A DNA stretch of 64,000 bases from Kineococcus gynurae (GTDB lineage: Bacteria > Actinomycetota > Actinomycetes > Actinomycetales > Kineococcaceae). The stretch is taken from NCBI RefSeq assembly GCF_050871315.1, contig NZ_JBJLRE010000012.1, one strand, 5' to 3'. Below, piece after piece: positions 9,361-19,095 of the stretch. The notes below the pieces were generated by a model that saw nothing but the letters and a program-made list of their open reading frames with translations, ran no database searches and was not told the origin of the DNA. Positions within the stretch are counted from its first letter, which is position 1; every line of letters begins with the position of its first letter. The position numbers and the translations under genes are program-made.

Positions 9361-9630
9361 TCAGGCGGCGTCGTGGTCGGTCTCGACGAGAGCGGCCAGC
9401 TGCTCCAGGGCGGCGTCGGCCCCGTCGCCCTCGGCACTCAGGACGACGGTGTCGCCGTGCTTGGCCGCCAGACCCATGACCATGAGGATGCTGCGGGCGT
9501 CGACCGGGTCGCCGCCCTCCTTGGCGATGGTGACGGGCAGGCCGGTCGCGGTGGCGGCCTGGACGAAGAGCGAGGCGGGGCGGGCGTGCAGCCCGACGCG
9601 GGAGCCGACGACGGCGGTACGGGTGCTCAT
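9361..9630 (-). CDS. ptsH: PTS phosphocarrier protein HPr
   Basis: Small phosphocarrier (89 residues) relaying phosphate from enzyme I to the fructose EIIA. The motif VGLHARPAS places the phosphorylated His at residue 15, exactly where HPr carries it. The regulatory Ser46 region reads ARSILMVMGLA. A strong ribosome site (CAGGAGATCCCC) precedes the ATG. It is separated from the EIIBC gene by 189 nt containing a terminator-like hairpin, so it may have its own transcript together with ptsI. A very C-rich run on the mRNA sense follows its stop. Confidence 0.95.
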   Translation of the reverse strand: MSTRTAVVGSRVGLHARPASLFVQAATATGLPVTIAKEGGDPVDARSILMVMGLAAKHGDTVVLSAEGDGADAALEQLAALVETDHDAA

Positions 9631-9728
9631 GGGGATCTCCTGGCGGGGTCTGGGGTGGGGCGAGGGTAGTCCCCGTCCGCGGCGACGGACGGGGCGCCCG
9701 TGCGGGCGGGATGTCGGGGCAGACGAAG

Positions 9729-9763
9729 AGCCGGTGGTCGCCGGGTCGCGGCGACCACCGGCT
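9729..9763 (-). terminator. Hairpin terminator after the fructose EIIBC gene
   Basis: A perfect 14-bp inverted repeat (AGCCGGTGGTCGCC and its complement) with a 7-nt loop, 57 nt downstream of the EIIBC stop and upstream of ptsH. There is no long T-run, as is common for actinobacterial terminators. It would separate the fru transcript from ptsH-ptsI. Confidence 0.6.
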
Positions 9764-9819
9764 CCGTCGGGGGTGACGTCGGGGACGTCGGAGGCCGTCG
9801 GGGGACGGCGCCGGGAGCC

Positions 9820-11337
9820 TCAGACGGCGACGGGCTGGCCCGCGGTGTCGGTGACGGCGTGACCCTTGCGGTGGGCCCCCTTGAAGGCGATGACGACGGC
9901 CGCGGTGATGATCGAGCCGATGACGATGGCCAGCAGGTAGGTCACCGGGTTGCCGACCAGCCCGAGGACCACGACCCCGCCGTGGGGGGCGCGCAGGGTG
10001 TTGCCGAAGGCCATCACCAGACCGCCGGTGATGCCGGAGCCGATCATGCAGGCCGGGATGATCCGCAGCGGGGCGGCCGCGGCGAACGGGATCGCCCCCT
10101 CGGTGATGAAGAACGCGCCCAGCAGGTAGGCCGCCTTGCCGTTCTGGCGCTCGGCCTCGGTGAACAGCTTCTTGCGCAGGGTGGTCGCCAGGGCGATCCC
10201 GAGCGGCGGGGTCATGCCGGCGGCCATGACGGCGGCCATGACCTTGAGCTCGACCGGGCTGCCCGAGGCGGTCGCCGCGGTGGCGAGCCCGGTGGTCGCG
10301 AAGGTGTAGGCCACCTTGTTGATGGGCCCGCCCAGGTCGGCGGCCATCATGACGCCGAGGATCACGCCGAGCAGGACGATCCCGCTGCCGGACAACGAGT
10401 TCAGACCGTCGGTGAGGGCCTCGGAGAGCCAGCGCAGCGGCCGGCCGAGGACGACCAGCATGAGGGCCGCGGTGACGAAGGTGGCGATGAGCGGGATGAC
10501 CACGACGGGCATGACCCCGCGCACCGAGTTCGGCACCTTGAGGCGCGAGAGGTACAGCGCGATGAACCCGCCGAGGAAACCGGCGGCCAGACCACCGAGG
10601 AAGCCCGCGCCGACGGTGACGGCGATGGTCCCACCGACGAACCCGGGGGCGATGCCCGGGCGGTTGGCGATCCCGAAGGCGATGAACCCGGCGAGGACCG
10701 GGACCAGGAACCCGAACGCGGAGGCCCCGATGACGAACATCAAGCCGGCCCACTGCTCGGAGCTGGTGACGTCGAAACCCTGCTCGAACAGGCCGACGAA
10801 GTAGGCGGTGGCCGACTGGTCGCCCCGGTTGAGCGCGACCTCGTACCCGCCGACCAGGAAGGCCAGGGCGATGAGGATCCCGCCCGCGGCGACGAACGGG
10901 ATCATGTAGCTGACCCCGGTCATCAGCCACTGGCGCACGCGGGTGGCGGTGGAGGCGCCCTCGGTGACCTTGGTGGCCAGACCCGCGTCGGCGGGCTTGG
11001 CGCCCCCGGCGGCGGGGGCGCTCTTCGGACCGGCCTCGGCGGCCGCGACGGCGGCGGCCACGACCCCGGGGGCGTCGGCGACGGCCTTCTTGACCCCGAC
11101 GTCGACGAACGGCTTGCCGTCGAAGCGCTCACGGTCGCGGACCTCGAGGTCGGCGGCGAAGATCACCGCGTCGGCCTCGGCGATGAGCGCCGGGTCGAAG
11201 GGCGGGGACGGGACCGCACCCTGGGTCTCGACGATCACCTCGTGGCCCGCGGCCTTGCCGGCCTGCTCGAGGGCCTCGGCGGCCATGAAGGTGTGGGCGA
11301 TGCCCGTGGGGCAGGACGTGATGGCGACGAACTTCAT
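9820..11337 (-). CDS. PTS fructose transporter, fused EIIB-EIIC
   Basis: Membrane permease with its phosphorylated domain (505 residues). EIIB occupies about residues 1-95, with the phospho-Cys9 in TSCPTGIAHT. An Ala/Pro linker follows (about 95-130), then EIIC with 8-10 membrane segments, including the conserved SGIVLLGVILGVMMAADLGGPINK-type region near residue 300. It imports fructose as fructose-1-phosphate using phosphate from the EIIA gene upstream. Its ATG overlaps the EIIA stop (ATGA), so EIIA and EIIBC are coupled. Length is typical for two-domain FruA-type proteins. Confidence 0.94.
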   Translation of the reverse strand: MKFVAITSCPTGIAHTFMAAEALEQAGKAAGHEVIVETQGAVPSPPFDPALIAEADAVIFAADLEVRDRERFDGKPFVDVGVKKAVADAPGVVAAAVAAAEAGPKSAPAAGGAKPADAGLATKVTEGASTATRVRQWLMTGVSYMIPFVAAGGILIALAFLVGGYEVALNRGDQSATAYFVGLFEQGFDVTSSEQWAGLMFVIGASAFGFLVPVLAGFIAFGIANRPGIAPGFVGGTIAVTVGAGFLGGLAAGFLGGFIALYLSRLKVPNSVRGVMPVVVIPLIATFVTAALMLVVLGRPLRWLSEALTDGLNSLSGSGIVLLGVILGVMMAADLGGPINKVAYTFATTGLATAATASGSPVELKVMAAVMAAGMTPPLGIALATTLRKKLFTEAERQNGKAAYLLGAFFITEGAIPFAAAAPLRIIPACMIGSGITGGLVMAFGNTLRAPHGGVVVLGLVGNPVTYLLAIVIGSIITAAVVIAFKGAHRKGHAVTDTAGQPVAV

Positions 11338-11798
11338 CGGCCGTAGACCTCTCGGAGGACGGTCGCGGCGACCGACTCGGCGTCGGGAGCCTCGAGCAGG
11401 GACTGACGGAAGGAGGCGTGCACGAGCTTGCGGGCCAGCGCGGCCAGGATGGTGAGGTGGTCGGCCTCGCCCGTGGTGGGGGCGGCGATGAGGAAGACCA
11501 GCGTGGCCGGCCCGTCCGGGGCACCGAAGTCGACGCCCGCGGGCACCCGGCCCACGGCGAGGCTCGGGACGGTGACGGCGGCGGAGCGGGCGTGGGGCAG
11601 ACCGATGCCGCCGGGGATGCCGGTGGCCATCTGCTCCTCGCGGGCGGCGACGTCGGCCAGGAACTGGTCGAGGTCGGTGACGCGGCCGGCGTCGAGCAGC
11701 TTCGTCGCGAGCTGACGGGTGGCGTCGGCCTTGTCGGTCGCGGTGAGCTCGGCGATGACGAGCTCGGCGGTGATCAGGTCGGGCTGGGTGTCGGTCAT
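11334..11798 (-). CDS. PTS fructose EIIA component
   Basis: Cytoplasmic EIIA of the fructose/mannitol family (154 residues). It accepts phosphate from HPr at His69 in GGIGLPHARS and passes it to EIIB. The ATG at 11798 overlaps the fruK stop by one base (TGATG), giving tight coupling. The longer open frame is the antisense-like extension inside fruK and was trimmed. It overlaps the EIIBC start by 4 nt. Order and coupling (regulator, fruK, EIIA, EIIBC) match known actinobacterial fructose operons. Confidence 0.94.
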   Translation of the reverse strand: MTDTQPDLITAELVIAELTATDKADATRQLATKLLDAGRVTDLDQFLADVAAREEQMATGIPGGIGLPHARSAAVTVPSLAVGRVPAGVDFGAPDGPATLVFLIAAPTTGEADHLTILAALARKLVHASFRQSLLEAPDAESVAATVLREVYGR

Positions 11799-12760
11799 CA
11801 GAGGTCCTTCACTGCGGTGTCGGGATCGGGGTCGGCGACGACCCGCACCCCGGCGGTGCCGGCGGTGCTCTCGTCGGGGCCGGGAACGGTGCTGCCGGGC
11901 AGCAGGACGGCGGCCCGGCCCCAGGCCACCGCGGTCGCGAGCCGGTCGGCGGGGTCGCCGGCGGCGTGCAGGTAACCGGCCAGCGTGCAGTCGCCGGCAC
12001 CCACGGTGCTGCGGGGGACGAGCGGCTCGCCGCCGGCCCACCAGGAACCCCGGGCGGTGACGAGCAGCGCGCCCGATCCCCCGAGGGAGACGAGGACCTC
12101 GCCCACCCCGCGGTCCAGGAGCTCACGGGCCGCGGCGAGCACGTCGCCCACGGTCAGGAGTTCCCGGGCCACGAGCTCGGCCAGTTCCTCGAGGTTGGGT
12201 TTGAGGAGGTCCGGGCCGGCGTCCACGACGGCGGCCAGGGCGGCGCCCGAGGTGTCGACGGCGGTGGCCACCCCCGCGGCCCGACCGAGGGCCACGATGC
12301 GGGCGTGCAGGTCGACCGGCGCGCCCGGGGGCAGGCTGCCCGAGGCCACCAGCCAGGCGGGGTCGACGGTCAACCGCCCGCGCACGGCGAGCAGGAGCGC
12401 CTCGACCTCGCTCGCGGCGAGCTCGGGACCGGCCTCGTTGATCTTCGTGGTGGTGCCGTCGGCCTCGACCACGGTGGTGTTGGTCCGGATGCTGCCCGCG
12501 ATGTGGGTGGTCACGGCGTGCACCTGCTGCGGGGCGAGCATGGCCTGCAGGCGGTCGCCGTCGACGCCCCCCGAGGGGAGCACGGCGACGGTGCGGTGGC
12601 CGTGCCGGGCCAGGACCCGGGCGACGTTCACGCCCTTGCCCCCGGCCTCGACGCTGCTCCCGGTCGAGCGGAGCACCTCACCGCGGGTGAGGACCGTCAG
12701 TTCGACGGTGTGGTCGATGCTCGGGTTCGGCGTGACCGTCAGCACGGTGCGCGCGCTCAT
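11798..12760 (-). CDS. fruK: 1-phosphofructokinase
   Basis: PfkB-family kinase (320 residues) that converts fructose-1-phosphate made by the PTS into fructose-1,6-bisphosphate using ATP. The N-terminal TPNPSIDHTV, the substrate-binding GGKGVNVARVLARHG and the C-terminal catalytic STVGAGDCTLAGY (Asp base in GAGD) identify the 1-PFK branch. The ATG at 12760 overlaps the stop of the DeoR gene (ATGA). Length is normal. It is the second gene of the fru operon. Confidence 0.95.
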   Translation of the reverse strand: MSARTVLTVTPNPSIDHTVELTVLTRGEVLRSTGSSVEAGGKGVNVARVLARHGHRTVAVLPSGGVDGDRLQAMLAPQQVHAVTTHIAGSIRTNTTVVEADGTTTKINEAGPELAASEVEALLLAVRGRLTVDPAWLVASGSLPPGAPVDLHARIVALGRAAGVATAVDTSGAALAAVVDAGPDLLKPNLEELAELVARELLTVGDVLAAARELLDRGVGEVLVSLGGSGALLVTARGSWWAGGEPLVPRSTVGAGDCTLAGYLHAAGDPADRLATAVAWGRAAVLLPGSTVPGPDESTAGTAGVRVVADPDPDTAVKDL

Positions 12761-13518
12761 GCGAGCACCACGCGGGGGCCGGCGGCCTCGACGTCGGCGA
12801 CGACGTCGGCGTCCGCGGCGGAGTCGGTGATCACGGTGTCGATCTCCTCCAGCGAGGCGATGTGGGCGAAGTCGTCGCGGCCGAGCTTGGTGTGGTCGGT
12901 CAGCACGACGGTGCGCCGGGCGGCGCGGATGAGGGCCCGTTTGACCGAGGCCTCGGCGACGTCGGGCGTGGAGAGCCCGCGTTGGGGGGTGAGGGCGTTG
13001 GTGGCCAGGAAGCAGACGTCGGCGAACACGTCCGCGAGCAGCGTCTCGGCCCAGGTGCCGACGGCGGCCAGGGTGCGACCGCGGACCTGACCGCCGACGA
13101 GGTGCAGCGTGACGTTGGCCAGGCCCGAGACGCTCTGCGCGACGGTCAGGGCGTGGGTCACGACGGTCAGCTCGCGGTCGGTGGGCAGCATCTCGGCCAG
13201 CCGGACCGTCGTGGTGCCGGCGTCGATGACGACGGTGCCCGCCTCGGGGAGCTCGGCCAGCGCCTGCTTGGCGATGCGCTCCTTCTCGGCGGCGAAGACG
13301 CCCTGGCGCTCCCCCACGGCGAGCTCGTGCCCGAGCCGCTCGACCGCGATCGCCCCGCCGTGCACCCGGCGCAGGACGCCGAGACGCTCGAGCGTGGTCA
13401 GGTCGCGACGGATCGTCTCGGGGGTGACGTCGAGGGTGTCGGCCAGAGCGGCGACCTCGACCCGGCCCGCGCTGCGGGCGCGGTCCAGGATCGCCTGGTG
13501 GCGCTCCGGTGCGTACAT
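12757..13518 (-). CDS. DeoR-family transcriptional regulator of the fructose operon
   Basis: A 253-residue DeoR-type regulator: N-terminal winged helix (about 1-57, VAALADTLDVTPETIRRDL) and a C-terminal sugar-phosphate-sensing domain (DAGTTTVRLAEMLP, then TNALTPQRGLSTPD). Being first in the fru operon it probably represses it and responds to fructose-1-phosphate (family inference). The ATG at 13518 is preferred because GGAG lies 6 nt upstream; an in-frame ATG at 13530 is the alternative. Its stop overlaps the fruK ATG. Confidence 0.92.
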   Translation of the reverse strand: MYAPERHQAILDRARSAGRVEVAALADTLDVTPETIRRDLTTLERLGVLRRVHGGAIAVERLGHELAVGERQGVFAAEKERIAKQALAELPEAGTVVIDAGTTTVRLAEMLPTDRELTVVTHALTVAQSVSGLANVTLHLVGGQVRGRTLAAVGTWAETLLADVFADVCFLATNALTPQRGLSTPDVAEASVKRALIRAARRTVVLTDHTKLGRDDFAHIASLEEIDTVITDSAADADVVADVEAAGPRVVLA

Positions 13519-13574
13519 GGCCGACTCCATCGTCTGGTTCCGTCCGCGATGCCCGATCGGCCCCGCGTGAAGCA

Positions 13575-13603
13575 AGAGTGAACCCAAGCGGGGGTGATGT
13601 CAA
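13575..13603 (-). promoter_or_regulatory. Candidate promoter of the fructose PTS operon
   Basis: On the minus strand a perfect -35 box TTGACA (13603-13598) is followed after 17 nt by CACTCT (13580-13575), a weak -10. The start codon is about 57 nt further on, leaving room for an operator. No convincing operator palindrome was identified. Confidence 0.4.
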
Positions 13604-13691
13604 GCGTTCGGACACAAACGGGCAGAAGATCGGAGATGGCCGGACATTCGGGTGCGCGGACCGCTCCGGCGGCGCCCGGTCGTGACGGACG

Positions 13692-15809
13692 TCAGGCGTC
13701 GATGCGTTCGGGGTCCAGCCCCTCGGCCCCGGCGATGATGAAGTCCTTGCGCGGGGCCACGTCGTTGCCCATGAGCAGCTCGAACACCCGCTCGGCGACC
13801 TCCCCGTCGGCGATCGTCACCCGCCGCAGGGTCCGGTTGGCGCGGTCCATGGTGGTCTCGGCCAGCTGGTCGGCGTCCATCTCGCCGAGTCCCTTGTAGC
13901 GCTGGATCGAGCCCTTGATCGTGCGGTTGCGACGGGTCAGGTCGGCGGTCACGCGCCGCATCTCGGCGTCGGAGTAGGTGTAGACCACCTCGCCCTTGGC
14001 CCGCCCGGACGCGGCGACCTGGATGCGGTGCAGGGGCGGCACCGCCGCGAACACCCGGCCGGCCTCGACCAGCGGGCGCATGTAGCGGAAGAACAGCGTC
14101 AGCAGCAGCGTGCGGATGTGGGCGCCGTCCACGTCGGCGTCGGTCATCAGGATGACCTTGCCGTAGCGGGCCTGCGCGAGGTCGAAGGACCGTCCCGACC
14201 CAGCCCCGACGACCTGGATGATGGCCGCGCACTCGGCGTTCTTGAGCATGTCCGTGACCGAGGCCTTCTGGACGTTGAGGATCTTGCCGCGCAACGGGAG
14301 CAAGGCCTGGAACTCGGAGTTGCGGGCGGCCATCGCCGTCCCCAGCGCCGAGTCCCCCTCGACCAGGAACAGCTCGGAGCGTTCGACGTCGTCGGAGCGG
14401 CAGTCCTTGAGCTTGGCCGGCAGCGCCGAGGACTCCAGCGCGTTCTTGCGCCGCTGGGTCTCCTTGTGCAGCCGGGCGGAGATGCGGCTGCGCATCTCCG
14501 CGACCACCTTCTCCAGCACGTCGGCGGCCTGCTGCTTGTCCTCGCGCCGGGTGGAGGTGAGGATCGCGGTCAGCTCCCGCTCGACCACCCGGGCCACGAT
14601 GCGGCGCACCGCGTTGGTGCCCAGCACCTCCTTGGTCTGCCCCTCGAACTGCGGTTCGGCCAGCCGCACGGTGACCACCGCGGTCAACCCGGCCAGCACG
14701 TCGTCCTTCTCCAGCGACTCGTCCTTGCCCAGCTTGAACTTCCGCAGCGCGGTCACCTGGTTCTTGACCGCGGTCCACAGCCCCGTCTCGAACCCGCCGA
14801 GGTGGGTGCCGCCCTTGGGGGTGGCGATGATGTTGACGAAGGAACGGACGACGGTGTCGTACCCCGTGCCCCAGCGCAGCGCCACGTCTACGACGCACTC
14901 GCGCTCGACCTCGGTGGGCGTCATGTGCCCGTTGTCGTCCAGGACGGGGACGGTCTCGCGGAACGTGTCGGTCCCCTGCAGCCGCCAGACGTCGCTCAGC
15001 GCCGCCCCCGGGGAGAGGAAGTCGGCGTACTCGCTGATCCCGCCGTCGTGCTGGAAGACCTCCTCGTGCGGCCCCGACTCCCCGGGCGTGCCGGGCAAGC
15101 CGCGCTCGTCGCGCACCACGATGCGCAGCCCCGGGACCAGGAAGGAGGTCTGCCGGGCCCGGTCCAGCAGGTTCTGCAGGCTGAACGCGGCGCCCTTGAG
15201 GAAGATCTGCTCGTCGGCCCAGTACCGGACCCGGGTGCCCGTCGCACCCCGCTTGGCCCGTCCGACGACGTCGAGACCGGTCCGGGCCTCGAACGCGGCC
15301 CCCGGCCCCTCCCCGGCGAACCGCCCCGGGGTCCCCCGCCGGAAGCTGGTCGCCCAGGTCTTGCCCCCGCGGTCGACCTCGACGTCGAGGCGGGTCGAGA
15401 GGGCGTTGACCACGCTCGCGCCGACCCCGTGCAGACCGCCCGAGGCAGAGTAGGACCCGCCGCCGAACTTCCCCCCGGCGTGCAGGTGGGTGAACACGAC
15501 CTCGACCCCCGAGAGCCCCGTCCGTCGCTCCACGTCCACGGGGATGCCGCGCCCGTCGTCGGCGACGGCCACCGACCCGTCCGCGTGCAGCGTCACCAGG
15601 ATGTGCGAGCAGTGCCCGCCGAGCGCCTCGTCGACGGAGTTGTCGATGATCTCCCAGAGGCAGTGCATGAGGCCGCGCTCGTCGGTGGACCCGATGTACA
15701 TGCCCGGCCGCTTGCGCACCGCCTCCAGCCCCTCGAGAACCAGGAGGTGGGCGGCGGTGTAGCCGTCCTCGGAGGCGGCCGCGGTCTTGCGGGGGGCGGG
15801 AGGGGTCAC
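13692..15809 (-). CDS. parE: Type IIA topoisomerase subunit B (actinobacterial ParE/GyrB-like)
   Basis: ATPase subunit (705 residues) of a DNA gyrase/topoisomerase IV. The GHKL ATP site shows LWEIIDNSVDEA (about 51-62) and VADDGRGIP. The TOPRIM part shows EGDSALGTA, MTDADVDGAHI and QRYKGLGEM. EGDSALG instead of the EGDSAGG typical of GyrB fits the ParE-like second subunit found beside sigA in many actinobacteria. No parA-like gene is in the window, so its partner is elsewhere. The GTG start at 15809 is supported by TACGGT ending 6 nt upstream, indicating leaderless transcription. Confidence 0.93.
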   Translation of the reverse strand: MTPPAPRKTAAASEDGYTAAHLLVLEGLEAVRKRPGMYIGSTDERGLMHCLWEIIDNSVDEALGGHCSHILVTLHADGSVAVADDGRGIPVDVERRTGLSGVEVVFTHLHAGGKFGGGSYSASGGLHGVGASVVNALSTRLDVEVDRGGKTWATSFRRGTPGRFAGEGPGAAFEARTGLDVVGRAKRGATGTRVRYWADEQIFLKGAAFSLQNLLDRARQTSFLVPGLRIVVRDERGLPGTPGESGPHEEVFQHDGGISEYADFLSPGAALSDVWRLQGTDTFRETVPVLDDNGHMTPTEVERECVVDVALRWGTGYDTVVRSFVNIIATPKGGTHLGGFETGLWTAVKNQVTALRKFKLGKDESLEKDDVLAGLTAVVTVRLAEPQFEGQTKEVLGTNAVRRIVARVVERELTAILTSTRREDKQQAADVLEKVVAEMRSRISARLHKETQRRKNALESSALPAKLKDCRSDDVERSELFLVEGDSALGTAMAARNSEFQALLPLRGKILNVQKASVTDMLKNAECAAIIQVVGAGSGRSFDLAQARYGKVILMTDADVDGAHIRTLLLTLFFRYMRPLVEAGRVFAAVPPLHRIQVAASGRAKGEVVYTYSDAEMRRVTADLTRRNRTIKGSIQRYKGLGEMDADQLAETTMDRANRTLRRVTIADGEVAERVFELLMGNDVAPRKDFIIAGAEGLDPERIDA

Positions 15810-15815
15810 CCCCTC

Positions 15816-15821
15816 ACCGTA
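15816..15821 (-). promoter_or_regulatory. -10 hexamer TACGGT of parE, leaderless geometry
   Basis: TACGGT on the minus strand ends 6 nt before the GTG start at 15809. The same hexamer forms the lexA and gluA candidate -10 boxes. Confidence 0.45.
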
Positions 15822-15993
15822 GTCAGCCGGGGGCAGCGCCCGGGTGAGCGTCGCGACCGTGCCGCCGCTCCGCCGAGAGCGAACGACCTACGACATCCGG
15901 GTGGGAACGCGCGCACGCCCGCGTCGGTTAGGAGAAGGTGAGAGCTGGAGCAGAAGCTCCGATCGAGCTCGCGTTGGACCGGAAGGAGTCGCC

Positions 15994-16227
15994 ATGCCGA
16001 CGCCCACCCTCGCCCAGGAGCCCATGACCGCCGCCGACCGCTGCGACCGCTGCGGTGCGCAGGCCTACGTGCGCGTGACCCTCGTGGCCGGCGGAGAACT
16101 GATGTTCTGCAGCCACCACGGGCGCGAGCACCGCGACGCGCTGCAGAAGGTCGCCAGCGACATCCGCGACGAGACGCGACGCCTGCAGGACAGCACCTCG
16201 GCCACCGCGCCGCTGGACGAACGCTGA
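15994..16227 (+). CDS. DUF7455 small zinc-ribbon-like protein
   Basis: A 77-residue protein of the actinobacterial DUF7455 family. Cysteines and histidines are arranged CDRCG ... FCSHHGREH, a likely metal-binding knuckle, followed by a charged helix. A strong ribosome site GGAAGGAG lies 5 nt before the ATG. Function is unknown; the family is found between the ParE-like topoisomerase and the principal sigma factor in many actinobacteria, exactly as here. Confidence 0.88.
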   Translation: MPTPTLAQEPMTAADRCDRCGAQAYVRVTLVAGGELMFCSHHGREHRDALQKVASDIRDETRRLQDSTSATAPLDER

Positions 16228-16260
16228 TCCTGACCGGCCCGATGCGAGCCCGGTGTCACC

Positions 16261-16752
16261 ATGGGTGACGCCGGGCTCGTCGTCGTCGGGCTCGCGGTCG
16301 CCGTCGGGCTCGTGGGCATCGTGGCGCCCGTCCTGCCCGGGACCGCCCTCATCGCCGTGGCCCTCGCGGTCTGGGCCTTCACCACCGGCGGAGCCGCCTG
16401 GGGCGTGTTCGCCGGGGCGGCGGTGCTGCTGGCCGCGGGCCAGGTGATCATGTACCTCGTCCCCGGCCGCCGGATGACCCGCGCCGGCATCCCCACCCGG
16501 TCCCTTCTGCTGGGCGGCCTGCTCGGCGTGGTCGGCTTCTTCGTCGTCCCCGTCCTGGGGCTGCCGCTGGGCTTCGTCCTCGGGGTGTTCCTGGGCGAGC
16601 TGCTGCGCGCCGCCGGCGCGACCCGGGCGGCGGTGGCCTGGCGCTCGACGGTGGTGGCCCTGAAGAACGTCGGGCTGTCGCTGCTGATCGAGGCGAGCGC
16701 CGGGATGCTCGCCGCGATCACCTGGCTGGTCGGTGCGCTCGTCCTGCGCTGA
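16261..16752 (+). CDS. DUF456 membrane protein
   Basis: A 163-residue hydrophobic protein of the DUF456 family with four to five membrane segments and the family's Gly/Pro-rich GIVAPVLPGTALI first helix. It begins 33 nt after the DUF7455 stop and probably shares its transcript. No clear ribosome site precedes the ATG. Function unknown. It ends 15 nt before a long bidirectional terminator. Confidence 0.85.
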   Translation: MGDAGLVVVGLAVAVGLVGIVAPVLPGTALIAVALAVWAFTTGGAAWGVFAGAAVLLAAGQVIMYLVPGRRMTRAGIPTRSLLLGGLLGVVGFFVVPVLGLPLGFVLGVFLGELLRAAGATRAAVAWRSTVVALKNVGLSLLIEASAGMLAAITWLVGALVLR

Positions 16753-16767
16753 CCCCCGCTCCACCGC

Positions 16768-16810
16768 ACGACGAAGGCCCCCGACCGCAGCGGTCGGGGG
16801 CCTTCGTCGT
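16768..16810. terminator. Bidirectional hairpin terminator between DUF456 and sigA
   Basis: A perfect 20-bp stem with a 3-nt loop (CAG) between two convergent genes, 12 nt beyond the sigA stop. It can serve both directions. Confidence 0.85.
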
Positions 16811-16822
16811 GGAACGGGGCAC

Positions 16823-18391
<1,569 letters not shown>

Positions 18392-18437
18392 GTACTGCCT
18401 TTCGTCGAGGGCGGAGCAAGGCTGCGCGGGCAGCAGC

Positions 18438-18449
18438 CGTCAATGTCAA
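18438..18449 (-). promoter_or_regulatory. Tandem -35-like boxes upstream of sigA
   Basis: TTGACATTGACG on the minus strand gives two adjacent -35-like hexamers about 50 nt before the sigA start. The matching -10 is weak (CTTGCT about 17 nt after the second). Confidence 0.35.
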
Positions 18450-18515
18450 CACCTGCGGGCGGCGATCCATGCCCGCGGACGACGACGAACGACGATTGTG
18501 GCACGAGCCCCGGGC

Positions 18516-18538
18516 ACGGGGGTGCATCTCACCCCCGT
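18516..18538 (-). terminator. Hairpin terminator after the universal stress gene
   Basis: A perfect 9-bp stem (ACGGGGGTG and complement) with a 5-nt loop between the universal stress protein stop and the sigA promoter region. Confidence 0.5.
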
Positions 18539-18569
18539 CGGGCCCGTCCTCCGCCCGCCCGGAGGCGCC

Positions 18570-18971
18570 TCACTCCTCCGGTTTGACCGCCAGGACCGGG
18601 CAGGGGGCGTCGAGGAGGATGCGCTGCGCGCTGGCCCCGAGGATGAGCTTGCCCACCGACGTGCGCCGCCGCAGACCGATGACGATCAGCTGGGCCGAGG
18701 TCTCCTCCGCGGCCGCGATGAGGTCGTCGGCGGCGTCCTCGGAGTCGGGGACCTCGCGCAGCTCGTGGCTCAGGCCCGCGGCCTCGAGGTCGGCCCGCAC
18801 GGAGGCCAGCAACGCCTCGAGCTCCTGGGTCTCCTCGGGGTCCTGGGCCCGCCCCGGACGCATGCTGTGCACCACGACCAGGGGCTGCTGCAACCGTTGC
18901 GCGGCCGCGCCCGCGCGCTGCAGCGCGCTGCGTCCCTCCGGGTTGGCGACATACCCGACGACGATCCCCAT
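18570..18971 (-). CDS. Universal stress protein (UspA family)
   Basis: A single Usp domain of 133 residues. The C-terminal nucleotide-binding pattern GKLILGASAQRILLDAPCPV is clear, so it is probably of the ATP-binding type. The ATG at 18971 is chosen because GGGAGG lies 5 nt upstream and the protein then starts with the typical IVVGYV strand; the longer frame adds non-homologous Arg/Pro-rich sequence. It stands alone upstream of sigA. Confidence 0.9.
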   Translation of the reverse strand: MGIVVGYVANPEGRSALQRAGAAAQRLQQPLVVVHSMRPGRAQDPEETQELEALLASVRADLEAAGLSHELREVPDSEDAADDLIAAAEETSAQLIVIGLRRRTSVGKLILGASAQRILLDAPCPVLAVKPEE

Positions 18972-19095
18972 GACGCCTCCCGCGACCCGGTTGCCTGTGC
19001 CCGGTCGGCACGCCTCGTGCCCCGGACGGCCCCGACCGTACTGCACCGGCCCCCGGTCCGAGGCCCTGCCCGGTCCCTCCGCCGGCGTCGGCCGC

